Shown one piece after another: positions 10,901-21,613 of a stretch of DNA of 64,000 nucleotides. Source of the DNA: Sclerurus mexicanus (taxonomy: Eukaryota > Chordata > Aves > Passeriformes > Furnariidae); assembly GCA_013396755.1 (NCBI GenBank), contig VWZF01003210.1:103077-167076 (forward strand), read 5' to 3'. The position numbers and the translations under genes are program-made. Under the pieces are notes generated by a model. That model saw only the letters and a list, made by a program, of their open reading frames with translations. It did no database searches and was not told the origin of the DNA. Numbering within the stretch: the first letter of the stretch is position 1; every line of letters starts with the position of its first letter.

Positions 10901-13900
10901 GCAATGGACTGACATGTCTCTCCAGGACTGAAAGGCTTAATATTTTCAGTATGACCACAGTTTCAGAGAATCCCTGATCTCTCCTGCTTTTCCTGGGCAG
11001 CAGAACCCCCTGCTATTCCTGAATATAGGCATTCTTAGAAGGAGCTGAGCCCAGTGCTGCCAGGGCAGGGCGAAGAACATTCCATTCCATGGGCTAGCAG
11101 GGATGGAGGAGATTTTGGAGGCTTCTGCCTTGTCTTCACAGGGAAACCAGGTCCCTTGGCAAGGGTCACAGTGGGAATAACTCTGCAGTAGCTTATGCCT
11201 TGGCTTCTGAGAAATCAGGAAGGCTGTGCAGGCTCACGCCCACCCCATCACGCGGAGGCAGAGGAAGTCCGGTGCTGGAGCAGAGATGCTGCTGCCAAAG
11301 GGACCCTCTTCTCCTCCTGAAAATCCCAGGGCTGCGTGGGCAGGGAGGCCACCAGCAGCACAAGTGACCCAGAGTTAGGTTTTCTGCCTCAAAGCTGCCC
11401 CAGAGCCCAGCGTGGCTGTGAGGGTGAGCAGGGATGGGGGCAGCGTTTACTGGAAACACGTGCCAGGGAGAATACCTGGCTCAGTGTGGGATCAGCAGCT
11501 TCCAGCATCCCATCCAGTGAGGAGCAGGAGGGATGTGTCTCACCAGAGCCTGTGTGACCCTCCCATGAACACCCACCTCTATCCCACCAGTACATATGGA
11601 GTTAGTTATCCTGTTTTCCAGGTCTCCATCAGGAAGCCCTGGCTCTCAGTTCTGTGTTGCTGTGAAATGCTTTGGTTTGGGTGAAGGTGCTCCCTCTGCC
11701 TTGCCAGCAGTTGCTGGTTTTGCTTTTGGGAATGCAGTCAGCAATCCATGGGCATGCCTGTATTGGTGCTGGCAGCCCTACCCCCCTGGCACGGGCACTT
11801 CTCCACGTCCTCCCGTGGGTGGGAAGGGGACCTCCAGGCAAAATGCTTCCAGAACCGCCTTCTCCCTGCCTTCTTCCCTGATGGCATCTTTCGGTCTTTC
11901 CCTTTTAGGGAAGCAGCTGCTTTTGCCTACATTTGGGAATTAGGGGTGAGCTGATGGCTCAGTGTAAGTGCTGACATGGAAGGCTGTATGTCCCTTATGC
12001 ACAAGATGACATCTTTCCCTGGAGGATGTCCCCCGGGGGTCCTCGCTGAGCTGGTTTGTCTGATGGCATCACCATCCTTCCTTGACTCCTCAGGAAGCAG
12101 GAAATCCCCTGGGAAATCTCCCAGGTAATTTCCTTCCCAGCAGATGAAGATCATCCCCTCTGCCTTCACCTGACAGAGGAAGGATCTCTGCTCCCAGCCC
12201 GTGCTGGTGGCCCCAGGGTGGTGGAAAGTTCTTGAGAGTAACACAGCTGTGGTTTCCAGGATGTCCTGGTGCCTTGCAGGGATGGACAGCCCTCCCCTCC
12301 TCACGTCCAGCCTCTCTTCTTGCAGGCTGCAGCATTTTAAGGAGAGCATCAAGTTCATCCATGAATGCCGGCTTGGTGGAGGAGGCTGCCTAGTCCATTG
12401 GTGAGAGCTGCTGGAATTTCCTTACATCCTATTGGTCCTCTGGGAGGTGGGGATGGGCTCCAAAAAGTATCCCTGATGTCAAACATCACTTGTGGTGGGA
12501 AGGAAAGAAAAGAGAAGACAAGGAACAGTGGAAGAGCGACAGGGGAAGGTCTCTCTGGACCGACAGAGGTCCATGCGTGACAACCTGAGCATCCGAAGAG
12601 GTGGAACAGGGGAAGCCACCTCCTTGGAACCACCAGCAGTGGTGAGAGAGGGAGAGAGAGCTCCTTCCCTCTGCCCAATCCATGCCCAGGGAACCCTGTT
12701 AGCAAGATGGGGTGCCCAAGGGAAGCTGCATCCCAGGGATTCCCACACCAGCCTTTGTGGTGGGAATAACTCTGCTCCCTTGTGCCATGCCAGCCTGGCT
12801 GGCGTCTCCCGCAGCACCACCATCCTCGTGGCTTATCTGATGACAGTGACAGAGCTCGGCTGGGAGAGCTGCCTGGCTGCCACCAAGGCTGTGAGACCCT
12901 ACGTCAGCCCCAACTCTGGCTTCCAAGAGCAGCTGCAGGAATACGAGAGGACCTTGCTGCAGGAGGTACATCCCACCCCGACATCCCCTTAGATACGCGT
13001 CAGGGGAGTTTGCAGCCAGGCAGGACTCTTTTGCATGCAGCTCTCTGCATGGTCAACTGTTTGCCCCAGCTGGCTTTTGGGGATGTTATTTATTACCTGG
13101 GGATTTGGGGGTTTGCATGCAAAAAAGGGAAAAAAATGAAAAAAAAAAAAAAGAAGTGCTTAGATACTATGTCAGTGCACTTAAAGCTCTTTAAAACCTT
13201 AAAACCACAGCTATTTTCTCGAGAGTTCAGTTAGGACACAGTGGGAGGGATGGGAGAGCAGCTTGTCCCCTGAGAGGCTCAGGAAGGAGCTGGGCTGATT
13301 CCTGGGAATGCAGCGCAGCGGGAGCTGGAGGCAGAAAGGGGGAGAGGAGAGGGAGAAAGGCTCTTGTGAGCAGTGTCAGGATGTCTGGGCATGCTTGGAT
13401 CTGGCAGGGCTTCCTCTGACAGCAGGTCCTCTGCTTTTAGGGGCAGGGACAGGCAGGAGCAAGTGTGGGTGGAGAAATCTCCTCTTTGCTCCCTACAATG
13501 ACGTGGAGCAGCAAGTTTTAGGAGAGCAGAAGCTCTGGCTGGCTGGGATCCCATCCTGTGCAGGGGAGGGATGATGGAGCTGAGCCAAGCTGGATGCCGG
13601 CAGCTGGGAGTGACAGCGGCATGTTTAACTGGGAGAGCAGAGTTCAGAGCTCCTCTCTGGAAGCGGAAAGCCCTCAAAAGCAGCAAAGGGAAAGGCCTTT
13701 AAAAGCACAGCTCTCCAGTTATCCTTCCAGCATCCCACACTGCACCCTGCTCCTTCACTCAGCCCCGGGGGCTGCAAGCCAAGGCCCGGGTCCCAAATTG
13801 CATGTGGGACACAAATGGACTTTTGCAAGCAAAAAGTGAACCTCAACTTGATGTGTACAAGGCATCTCACAGCCCATGTCACCCCTAAACTTTGTCCCAT

Positions 13901-16900
13901 CCCTGGAGGCAAAGTCCCCTCATCCATCCGCTGCAGCCATGAGCATTGTGGAACGTCCCTGTGGCACATGGCAGAGGGGACCTGGTGGTCCCTCTGTGTT
14001 CTTCAAGGGGATTTCTCTCCTCCCAGGAGAATGACGGGGCCAGCATGTGACACCGGCCCGAAGTTCAGCCCCTTCCCCAACACAAAGTTCCCTTCTCTGG
14101 ATGCCAGTGGGAGCTGTGGGTGCTGTCACATGAGGGATGTGGCTCTGCCCCGTTATCACCAGCTTGCAAAACTGCCTGCAGAGGAGGGTGGAAAATGCTC
14201 CAGTGGATTACAAAACACTCATTGTGCTGGAGATTCCCTGCGGGGCTTCCCCTGACCGGGTCAGCTCTCCCCAGCCCTTCCCATGTTCTGGACATATCCC
14301 AGCACAGACCGTGGTGTGGGGTCTGTTCTGCCCTCTCTCCGTTGGAGTTATTCCTTCTGTTCCTCCAAATCCAGACTAGGCTGAACAGGCACCACCTTTC
14401 CTCCCTTTCCCTTAGAAGCTGCTTTTCCATCAATTCCAAGTTTTTCCAGTGGCTTTGCAAACATTTCCCTGAAATACCCAAGGCAGAGCCAAGGGTGGAG
14501 GCGCTTGGATGTGTTTTCCTGCGCTGTGGGATTTGGAAAGGGCTGCCTTTTCCTTGAAACCCCGTGTGTTCCCCGCGGTGGCAGCAGCGGGGAGGGAATG
14601 GCCCTCGTGGGTGGACTGCTGCCAGCGCAGCCCCGGGGACAAGGCTGGGCGGCGGAGATGGGAGGGCTCCGGCATTACTCACCCACAGCTGCATTTGGAG
14701 AAAGGGAACAGCTGGATGGATGCTCCAGCCTGACCGGCAACGCGTTGCTCCCAGCTCATCCCTTTGCCAGAGGAAGGGATTTGCAGGCAGGTCAGCCGAG
14801 GAGGGTGGTCGGGGGTCCCACGGGGTGGTGGGTGCTGTAGGCATTCACATGTGCCCTGGGATATGATGCCACCTGGGTCCTGCGCTGTGCTTCATGCCAA
14901 GCGGCAGCTGCCTCACTTAACTTGGCTGTGAGAGGTCACACCTCGTTTCTGCTGGTGCCTTTGGGGTGGTTTTCCATGTGTATCGGTAGGATGCAGGACC
15001 AAGGGTATCATGACCTGAAGCTCAGGGGTTTAATTTCCACATTTAGCCCAGTTGTCACCCCATTTCTCAGTTTGGAAACACAGTGAATGGGAGCAGACCT
15101 GGATAAGGCTGGGCAGGCTGCTCAGGGGAAAACCCTCATTCCTCTTTAGCTAAAACCAGTGAGGAACAGGGTGGTCCTCCTGGGGCTGTGGGCAAACATC
15201 CCTTGGTGTCTCAGTTTCCTTTACTGCAGGGATCTCAGATGGGACCCTGGGAGGCAGGAATGGGGAAGATGCTCCCTGGGACTATCCAGCTGGCTCCTCA
15301 CTGAAGGAAGGACGCCTCGAGCGTGCAGCTGTGGTTTCAAGCTGGCAAATGCTGCTTATCTGGGCTAGATGGATAAAGAAGGAAGGAAGGGACCAAGAGC
15401 AGCAGCAGGCTGAGGGGTAAGGTTAGAAAAGGAAGTCAGTGAGCACAGAGAAGACAGTGTGGGTGTGAGAGGAGGCACAGATGGACATTCCAGTGATGGA
15501 CCTGCTACCCCGTGGTGCTGGCACACTGTGGCCAGGCTGCCTTTCCCCTTGTGGTGCCACCCCAGATGGGCTGGGTGCTCCTGGCCCCGGGAGAGAGGAG
15601 GAGGAGGGCAGTGGGTTAGTGGTCAATGCTGGAGGAAACGGGCTGTAACCACTTCTTGCTCTGGCTTTAAAAGGAAGTGCCTGGGAGCAGCAGCAGTAGC
15701 AGGGTGCTTCCCCGGCCTCCCGCCCACTCCTTCCCTCCTCGCTGGATGGTGGGAGTCAGCTCCAAGCATGGGCAGTGGGTGCTTGGTGGCCAGGCTGGTC
15801 TGCCTCTGGAGCTTCATCCCTCTGGATGGTTTGCATGGGAGGGATGTTTCCCCCATGGTTGCTTGCCCCGAATCCTGTTCCAAATCCTTTGGGACTCACT
15901 TTCCAGGAGATGTTTTCTAGCAAGGAGTACAGGTACACAGGTCTGGCTCTTGGGGTCTTCCTGCTTGCACGTGGCAAGTGTGTAGCAGCTGTGGTAAGTC
16001 CCATTGCCTGAGGGAGTGGATTTGGGAAATCTAGACATTCCCAGTGGAAATCCCCTCTGCCCAAGCTGACTTTCCCTGGCTGCAGGAAAGAGGGATGCCA
16101 TTAGGGTCAGTCTCAGACTTTCTTCCCGTGTGATTCGTAGAGCCCTGGCAGGACAGGGCTGAGCTATCAGTCCTGCTGTCCTGCATCCCAAACATTTGCC
16201 GGGAGCATGGTGGCCAAAGCAAGGGCACCGTGCCCTGGGGGTGCCAAGACTGGGCAGCTCATGGGGGCTGCTTCCCTCTTTCTCGGGTTCCCCTGGCCGC
16301 ACCCCATGCCTGTCCCTGTGCTACCCCGTGCCAGGGCTCCAATGCTCAATCCCTCTCCACACCCTTTGCACCTACAGGTGCCTTCCATCCTTTTCTTAAG
16401 GTGTTTGGTGTTGCTGGGTGTGCTCCTACCACTCACCCTAGTGAGTCCTTGCTGGAGCAGCTGGTTCCCAGCTTCTCAGGGAGCTAGCAAAGCCCTGCCT
16501 GTTCCCTGTGAGCACTGGACAGCTGGCATGGCAGATCCTGGCAGAGCTGCCCATGCCTGCCCATGCTCCTCGGTGCTGCTGTCTGGGACTGTCTGGCTGT
16601 TTCTCATTCAGCAGTAACGGGAAGCATTTTTGTGGACCATCTTCTGCTTCTCAACCACCTCCAGACCTCAGGCTGCTGCCAGCTGGCCCCTGGCCACCAG
16701 GATGCTCCTGCCGCCGGAGCAGTCTGGCTGCAGCGAGGAGGGGGGAGGAGAGGTACCCCACAAGCTCCTAGTGCTGAGGAAGATGCTCTGACAACAAACC
16801 TGCCTCATCTTGCAAGAGGCAACTTGGCTGTGCTGGTCATGGCAGTGAGTCCAGCTTGTCTCTGTGGGAGAAATTGTGGGGAAGCTTTCCTTACAGGAAT

Positions 16901-17463
16901 TCAGGCACACGAGGAACAGCGGCAGCTTCTTGGCAAGGAGAAGTAAATAAAGCTGCTTTCCTGGCTGCAGCCAGTGTGGGAAGCTGAGGATACTGCCAGC
17001 TTTCCAGGCTGGGCTGTGCTGGGCTGGGGATGTGAGGAGCACTCAGATGTGGGGAGCTGTTGTATCTCTGGTACCATTCCTGCGAAATTGGGACTTTCCC
17101 ACATGCTGGATGTGTCTGGGGATCCCCCAGCCTCATCTGAGGCTGTGGGGGGCTGGGATGCAGCAGGCATTGCTTTGCTCTCGCTGCTTTCCACAGGACT
17201 GTCTCAGCCCCCCGTGCCCCTGACAACCTGTTTTGGCTTTTTCCTGACAGTATCGTGCCTGGATCCGCCGTGACTATGGCAAGAACCCATTCCAGGACCA
17301 GGAGGAGCTGCAGCGCTTGCTGGCCCAGCAGCAGCAGCAGCAGGGGCAAAAGGAGCACCAGCTGGGGAGCAGGGATTGCTCCTGGCTCCGCTCTCCACCT
17401 CCCACCTACCCACCTCCCTGCCACGCAGGTGGCACCGGCGGCAGCAGATGGATGAACAGATAA
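4945..17463 (+). CDS. DUSP22-like: Atypical dual-specificity phosphatase, DUSP22/DUSP15 family (seven coding exons)
   Basis: Cysteine-based phosphatase of the small JSP-1/VHY type, which acts on phosphotyrosine and phosphoserine/threonine in kinase signalling. Coding exons are 4945-4965, 6324-6357, 6895-6977, 9495-9544, 12326-12400, 12794-12965 and 17251-17463. All have AG/GT boundaries and matching phase, giving 215 residues. The N-terminus MGSGMSK fits the N-myristoylation pattern (Gly2, Ser6) of DUSP15/22. Next come VTGLYLGNI and THILSVHN, the general-acid loop SASDSSSQNL (Asp57), and the P-loop HCLAGVSRS with Cys88 and Arg94, numbered exactly as in DUSP22. Residues 1-165 fit the family. 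The tail (about 166-215) has six glutamines (17326-17343) and a Pro-rich end and is not recognisable. A donor-like site in the last exon (cacgcag/gtggca, about 17429) allows another C-terminus. All catalytic residues are present and no frame is broken, so it looks functional. Confidence 0.92.
7215..7425. promoter_or_regulatory. Intronic CpG-rich pocket in DUSP intron 3
   Basis: About 200 bases of dense CpG ('cccgcggcgctgccgggggg', 'cgtcgggcggggcgggggac', 'cacggcggagctcggggc') stand out from the CpG-poor intron around them. It could be a small CpG island serving an internal promoter. I could not find a coding exon or a clear start site attached to it. Confidence 0.4.
7625..8155 (-). mobile_element. 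CR1 LINE fragment in DUSP intron 3, longest in the window
   Basis: About 500 bases match the CR1 3' region in reverse. It starts with the 3' end ('agatcatcatagcacagaac', 'ggatggaagggaccttaaag', 'ccatgggcagggacacctt') and continues through 'cccatctatccctgccctct', 'ttctcttctccaggtgaac' and 'ccagctctctcagtctggct'. It ends by degrading into unique intron. Confidence 0.9.
9307..9332. repeat. (GGGAT)n simple repeat
   Basis: Four to five copies of 'gggat' in a row in DUSP intron 3, the last one diverged. Confidence 0.7.
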
Positions 17464-18587
17464 GCAGCTGGCTGCTCTTGGGCAGGCCTTGGCCTCGGGG
17501 CTTGGCAAACTCACTTCCCTCTGCCAAGCACCTCCAGGGGTTCATGTCTAGGGCAGAAAGCTGCCAGCACCAACCGTGGGCTCCAGGATGGGAGCTGGAG
17601 GGACAGGACTCACAGACCCCGCTCTTGGCTGCCAGCTCCGCGTGTTCCCTTGGGCAAGTCAGTTAATTGGTGCTCTGTCCCATTCCCCCATTCCTAATGG
17701 ATTATGGCCACTTTTCCATTCTCAGAGCAGCAGCCAGCCCCGTCCCTCTCTCCATCAGGATTACCTGGACGCTCCTCTGGCAGCGCGTGGGAATGGTGAT
17801 GCGGACCTTGGAAAGCCAAGGTGAGGTGGAATGGAGAGAGGCCACCTTGTCCTTTGCTTTGCAGTGACATTGGGGCTGAAGCAGTTTTCCAAGGAGGGAG
17901 GGATGAATCCTGAGTGTGGGGATGCTGCTGAGCCGTGGCTGGCATCTGGGGAGATGGGGAGGGGGCCTGGGAGCTCCTGGGGCTGCAGATGCCCCTCGAC
18001 GTGCTTGGAGTTTCCTGGTCCAGACTGTCCTTGGCAAATGTCTGTCTGGAATTTTTTTTTGACCCACCACCAGGGAGGGGGTAAATCCAGTAGTGCTGGA
18101 GGCTGCCTGTCCTACTGCCTCCATCCCTGGAGCCTGAGAGGTTTTGGGTTTTCCTGAGCCCGACCTGAACGTCCCTGTTTGCAAAAGAAGCCAGTTGCTT
18201 GATTGAACTCAGTCAAACCATGGACCAGTTTAATGCTGTCCCTCTCCTACAGCATTTTGAATATCAAAAGACCACAACCATGTCCTGTTTTTCATCCCAA
18301 ACTCATACTGTGCATTTCCAGAACTTTCTTTGGCATGACTCCCCCATCTGCCCTACAAAGGGGGAGGTGTCTCATCCCATCGATTCAGCCCTTCCACATC
18401 AAAACCTTCAACCCCTCCATGCCACTTTGGCCTTTTGCTATAAATACGTTGTTTGGCTTCTCAAAAATATCTGTTCTGAGATTTCTTCTGAGAAACAAGG
18501 CATTAAAAATGTTTCTAGGAATTCTCTTAACGAAAATTTCTGGGTACTCAAAGTGTAACAGCACCAGAGGTGACTCGCCCAACTCCT

Positions 18588-18593
18588 AATAAA
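18588..18593 (+). terminator. DUSP22-like: Candidate polyadenylation signal for the phosphatase gene
   Basis: AATAAA lies about 1.1 kb after the phosphatase stop codon, with no splice-like exon between. It would give a 3' UTR of plausible length. Other AATAAA sites occur at about 16946 (inside intron 6) and 19981, so the assignment is uncertain. Confidence 0.45.
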
Positions 18594-18599
18594 GAGAAG

Positions 18600-20465
18600 A
18601 ATGATTAAAACCATGAGGATGACTGGACTTGATTTGTGGTATTCATAGTGGGAATAGAGAAATGGACTGACATGACCACTCTGTTGCAGTGTCCTGTTTT
18701 CTATTTGCTTGATGAGAACCACCAGCAAAATTAGAAGTTTTAGACGTCAATGTTTAGTCATTATGTGTAGATTTCTAGGAAAAGAAAATATGGAGGCTTT
18801 CCCCATCTTTTTCAGTGGAGAAAAGGGCCCCTGTGGCTGTTATTCCACATGGAAGTAATGCCATGGTTTGTGCCTGCAGCTCGCTCTCTATAGGAAAGCA
18901 ATTAATGAGATCAAGGCCCGTAAGTGCTGTTGAGGGAATGGACTGAAGGGAGGTTGAGGAAACTGGATCGATACCGGATTTAAAGCCTCTGTTATCATTT
19001 CAGGAAGCAGAAAAATGGAACTAGCACACAGGAAGAAAAAAGAGAAGAAAGTGGGTTTCTGGTGTTAATAGGAAGTCATTGGAGATGGGTGATAAGAGCG
19101 ATTAGGTTTGCAGTAGGTGTGATAAGCTCCATGGAGTGCTGCCTGGCCTGGCTGGCCATGTCCTCCCTGTCCCACAGCTGCCCATTCCTGGATTCAAACA
19201 TTCCCCAAGGAGCTGCAGCACCAAAGCAAAACCTGGAAAAATCTCCCTGGTCTGGAGAATCACAAGGGATGCCCCTGTAAACTGCAGCATCCCCCATACT
19301 TGTCATCACAGCAGCAACCATGCCTAAACAGCATCTCCCAAATCCAATTTCCCCAACATTTGTGGAGTGACCCAGGTGAATATATACATTTTTCCACTCT
19401 GGCCTACATCAGTGGGACCTGTGGTGGCCTTAGGATTTCTGGGAGCTGGAATGCAAACCCTGGAGCAGGTAAAACCAGGCTGGTTTCCACTCCTTTCTGG
19501 ATCGCAAAGAGCATTGCACACTTGAGTGCTCAGCTCTCCTGTGCCACATCAGCTTTCCCGGCAGCCTGGTGCCTCTGGCACGGGGAAAATCACTCCAGTG
19601 AAGCATGAATGAGCTTTCCAGGGTGTTGTTCACACGCGGGAAATAGCTCCCAAGAAATTCCCAGCCCTGCTGTCCACCCCAGGCATCCACAGCTTCCCTT
19701 GCCAGCCATGGGCAGGGCTGTGGGGTATCTCACTCCCTTCCAGCCCAATCTAAGAGCCTGAAAACCCATCTTAAGGGGGTTAGTATTTTATCCTCACCCC
19801 TGGGAATTTAGATTTTGCCTTTCCAGGCTGTCTGTGAAGTGGCAGAGCCAAAATGAAGCTGGAAGTGATGGGGTCACCCCACTCCATTGCAATTAGTCTC
19901 CAGGTCTTCAGATGGGATGGAGAAGTTTGATTGTATGAAGACCCCTTAAAATACCCTGACGTTGCCAGAACTTTTACAAAATAAAGAATTTTTTGCACGG
20001 GTTATCTCCATTTGGCACATGAAGGCAGGATCAGTGTTGTAGGGGACAGTGGTACAAAGCCCCTGCAATGCTTAACTCTTTTTTTTGGTCAAAAAAGAGA
20101 ATTAATCCTCCTAACTGTATCTGATTGCAAAATATGTTTTTTGCTCCCCCCAAATCTCACGGGGAGGGGTCTGATTAGGATCAGTCGGGTGTTGAAAAAC
20201 AAGGACTATTACAGCCATTCTTTATTAGAAATTACAGGAAAGGTTGTGCACCTTAGATCTTTATTTTTATTAAACCATCTGTGCAACTCCATACATTTCC
20301 CATTTCTCTGTATTACCCACATGGGACTAATTATAGTTTTCTTCCAAGAAATCTGTGTGTAATCTGGTAATCCCAAAAAAGCCCTTTCTGAAGTCAGGCT
20401 GCAGATGGTCCTTTATGCTCTGCTATGGCCAGTGGTCCCAGCTGGGCATGGCTGGGGCACTGAGT
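18600..20465. other. Intergenic region between the phosphatase and IRF8
   Basis: No coding exon recognised. The stretch at about 19008-19050 is rich in GAAA and GGAAG motifs, which IRF and ETS factors (including PU.1) can bind. It sits about 2.4 kb upstream of the IRF8 TATA box, so a myeloid upstream element is possible. Nothing else stands out. Confidence 0.4.
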
Positions 20466-20469
20466 CTGG

Positions 20470-21235
20470 CTTGGGAACAGTCAGGGCAGGGAGAGAGGGG
20501 CTGATCCAGGACCATGGGTTCATCCAGGAGGGAACTGGGGTCAGCCTGGGGATGGACTGAACTGAAATCAAAAGACTGACCTGGGACAGTGGGGTTGGAT
20601 CAGTCTGGAATGGAGGAGATTGGTCTGGGGCTGGGGAGACTTGCCTGGGACTGAGGATGGACTGAGCTGGGACTGGGGAGACTGGTCTGGGACTGGGGAG
20701 GGACAGATCTGGGGCTGGGAATGAATTTATCTAGGACTGGGAGTGGACTCATCTGAGACAGGGGATGCTGGTTGGAAACTGCAGTGACCAATCTGGGACT
20801 GGGAAGACTGGTTAAGTACTGGGGATGGAATGGTCTAGGACATGGAATGAAATGATCTGAGACTGGGGCGGGACTGAGCTGAAAGTGGGAATGGACCAAT
20901 CTGGGGTGGGAGAGATTGGTCTTCAATTGGGGAGGGACCAGTCTGGGACTGGAGAAACTGATTTGGAACTGGTGAGGCTGATCTGGGACTGGGAAGACTG
21001 GTACGAGAATGAATTGATCTGGGACGGGGGAGACTGGTCTGGAACTGGGGAGGGCTGATCTGGGGCTGAGGATGGATTGATCAGAGACTGGGAATGCTGG
21101 TCTGAAACTGGGGACGGACTGACCTGGGACCGAGCATGGACCAGTCTGGTACTGGTGAGACTGATCTGAGGCTGGGGAAACTGGTTCGAAACCGGGGGTG
21201 GATTAATCCGGGACAGGGAAGGCTGCGCGGGACCG
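20470..21235. repeat. Degenerate minisatellite upstream of the IRF8 promoter
   Basis: Roughly 30 imperfect tandem copies of a 20-26 base unit built on 'gatctgggactggggatgga', with variants such as 'actggtctggaactgggga'. Copies are clearest from about 20580 and fade toward 20470. The array ends about 80 bases before the GAS-like palindrome of the IRF8 promoter. Long Pro/Ser/Gln-rich open frames on the minus strand here are by-products of the repeat, not genes. The ambiguous base at 21289 lies just beyond the array, in a locally repeated 'ggacagaccgc' stretch. Confidence 0.9.
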
Positions 21236-21319
21236 ACCTGGGGACACGGGTCAGCAGCGGAGGGGACCGCGGACAGACCGCGGACAGANCCACAAGCCAC
21301 GCCCACCTCGATCAGCTGA

Positions 21320-21330
21320 TTTCGCGGAAA
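21320..21330. promoter_or_regulatory. IRF8: GAS/pIRE-like palindrome in the IRF8 promoter (STAT1 site)
   Basis: TTTCGCGGAAA fits the gamma-interferon activation site pattern TTCNNNGAA. It lies 144 bases upstream of the end of the TATA box position. Mammalian IRF8 (ICSBP) promoters are known to carry a GAS through which interferon-gamma and STAT1 induce the gene. The position and flanks (tgatttc.cggaaag) agree with that element. The centre here is CG. Confidence 0.75.
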
Positions 21331-21387
21331 GCCGCGCGCTTCAGCGAAACGCGCGAGAGCCGCGCGCGCCGCGCAGGGCGGCTCCCC

Positions 21388-21424
21388 ATTGGCCAGAGCG
21401 GGACGGAGGGCGCTCACCTATTGG
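21388..21424 (-). promoter_or_regulatory. IRF8: Two inverted CCAAT boxes of the IRF8 promoter
   Basis: ATTGG occurs at 21388-21392 and again at 21420-21424. These are reverse CCAAT boxes 32 bases apart (about three helical turns), a common arrangement for NF-Y. They lie 50-90 bases upstream of the TATA box. Confidence 0.65.
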
Positions 21425-21435
21425 TGGGAGCGCGC

Positions 21436-21480
21436 GGGGGCGGGGCGATAGGGGCCACGCCCCCTCCGGCCGGTATAAAA
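21436..21480 (+). promoter_or_regulatory. IRF8: IRF8 core promoter: GC boxes and TATA box
   Basis: GGGGGCGGGGC at 21436-21446 is an Sp1-type GC box. CCACGCCCC at about 21455-21463 is a KLF/Sp site. TATAAAA at 21474-21480 is a good TATA box. Transcription should begin near 21505. The surrounding 21240-21760 region is strongly CpG-rich. Confidence 0.8.
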
Positions 21481-21504
21481 GACGGAGCGGCGCTGGGTGC
21501 GGGT

Positions 21505-21613
21505 GCGTCAGCGAGAGCGGGGTGGGAGGGAGCGGAGCTGGGCGGACTGACCGACCTCGACTCTGATTCTGATCCTGCCCCGACTGCCTGCACGCTGCAC
21601 GCCTCCAGGACGG
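21505..21613 (+). other. IRF8: IRF8 non-coding exon 1 (start approximate)
   Basis: In mammals IRF8 begins with an untranslated exon and the ATG lies near the start of exon 2. Here a donor (gacgg/gtaggg) ends the candidate exon at 21613. The 5' end is estimated from the TATA box, not seen. Intron 1 is then about 1.56 kb. Confidence 0.6.

Noticed and set aside
20600..21417. Long Pro/Ser/Gln-rich open frames on the minus strand upstream of IRF8
   Set aside because: They are translations of the degenerate minisatellite and lack a start context, splice sites or family resemblance.
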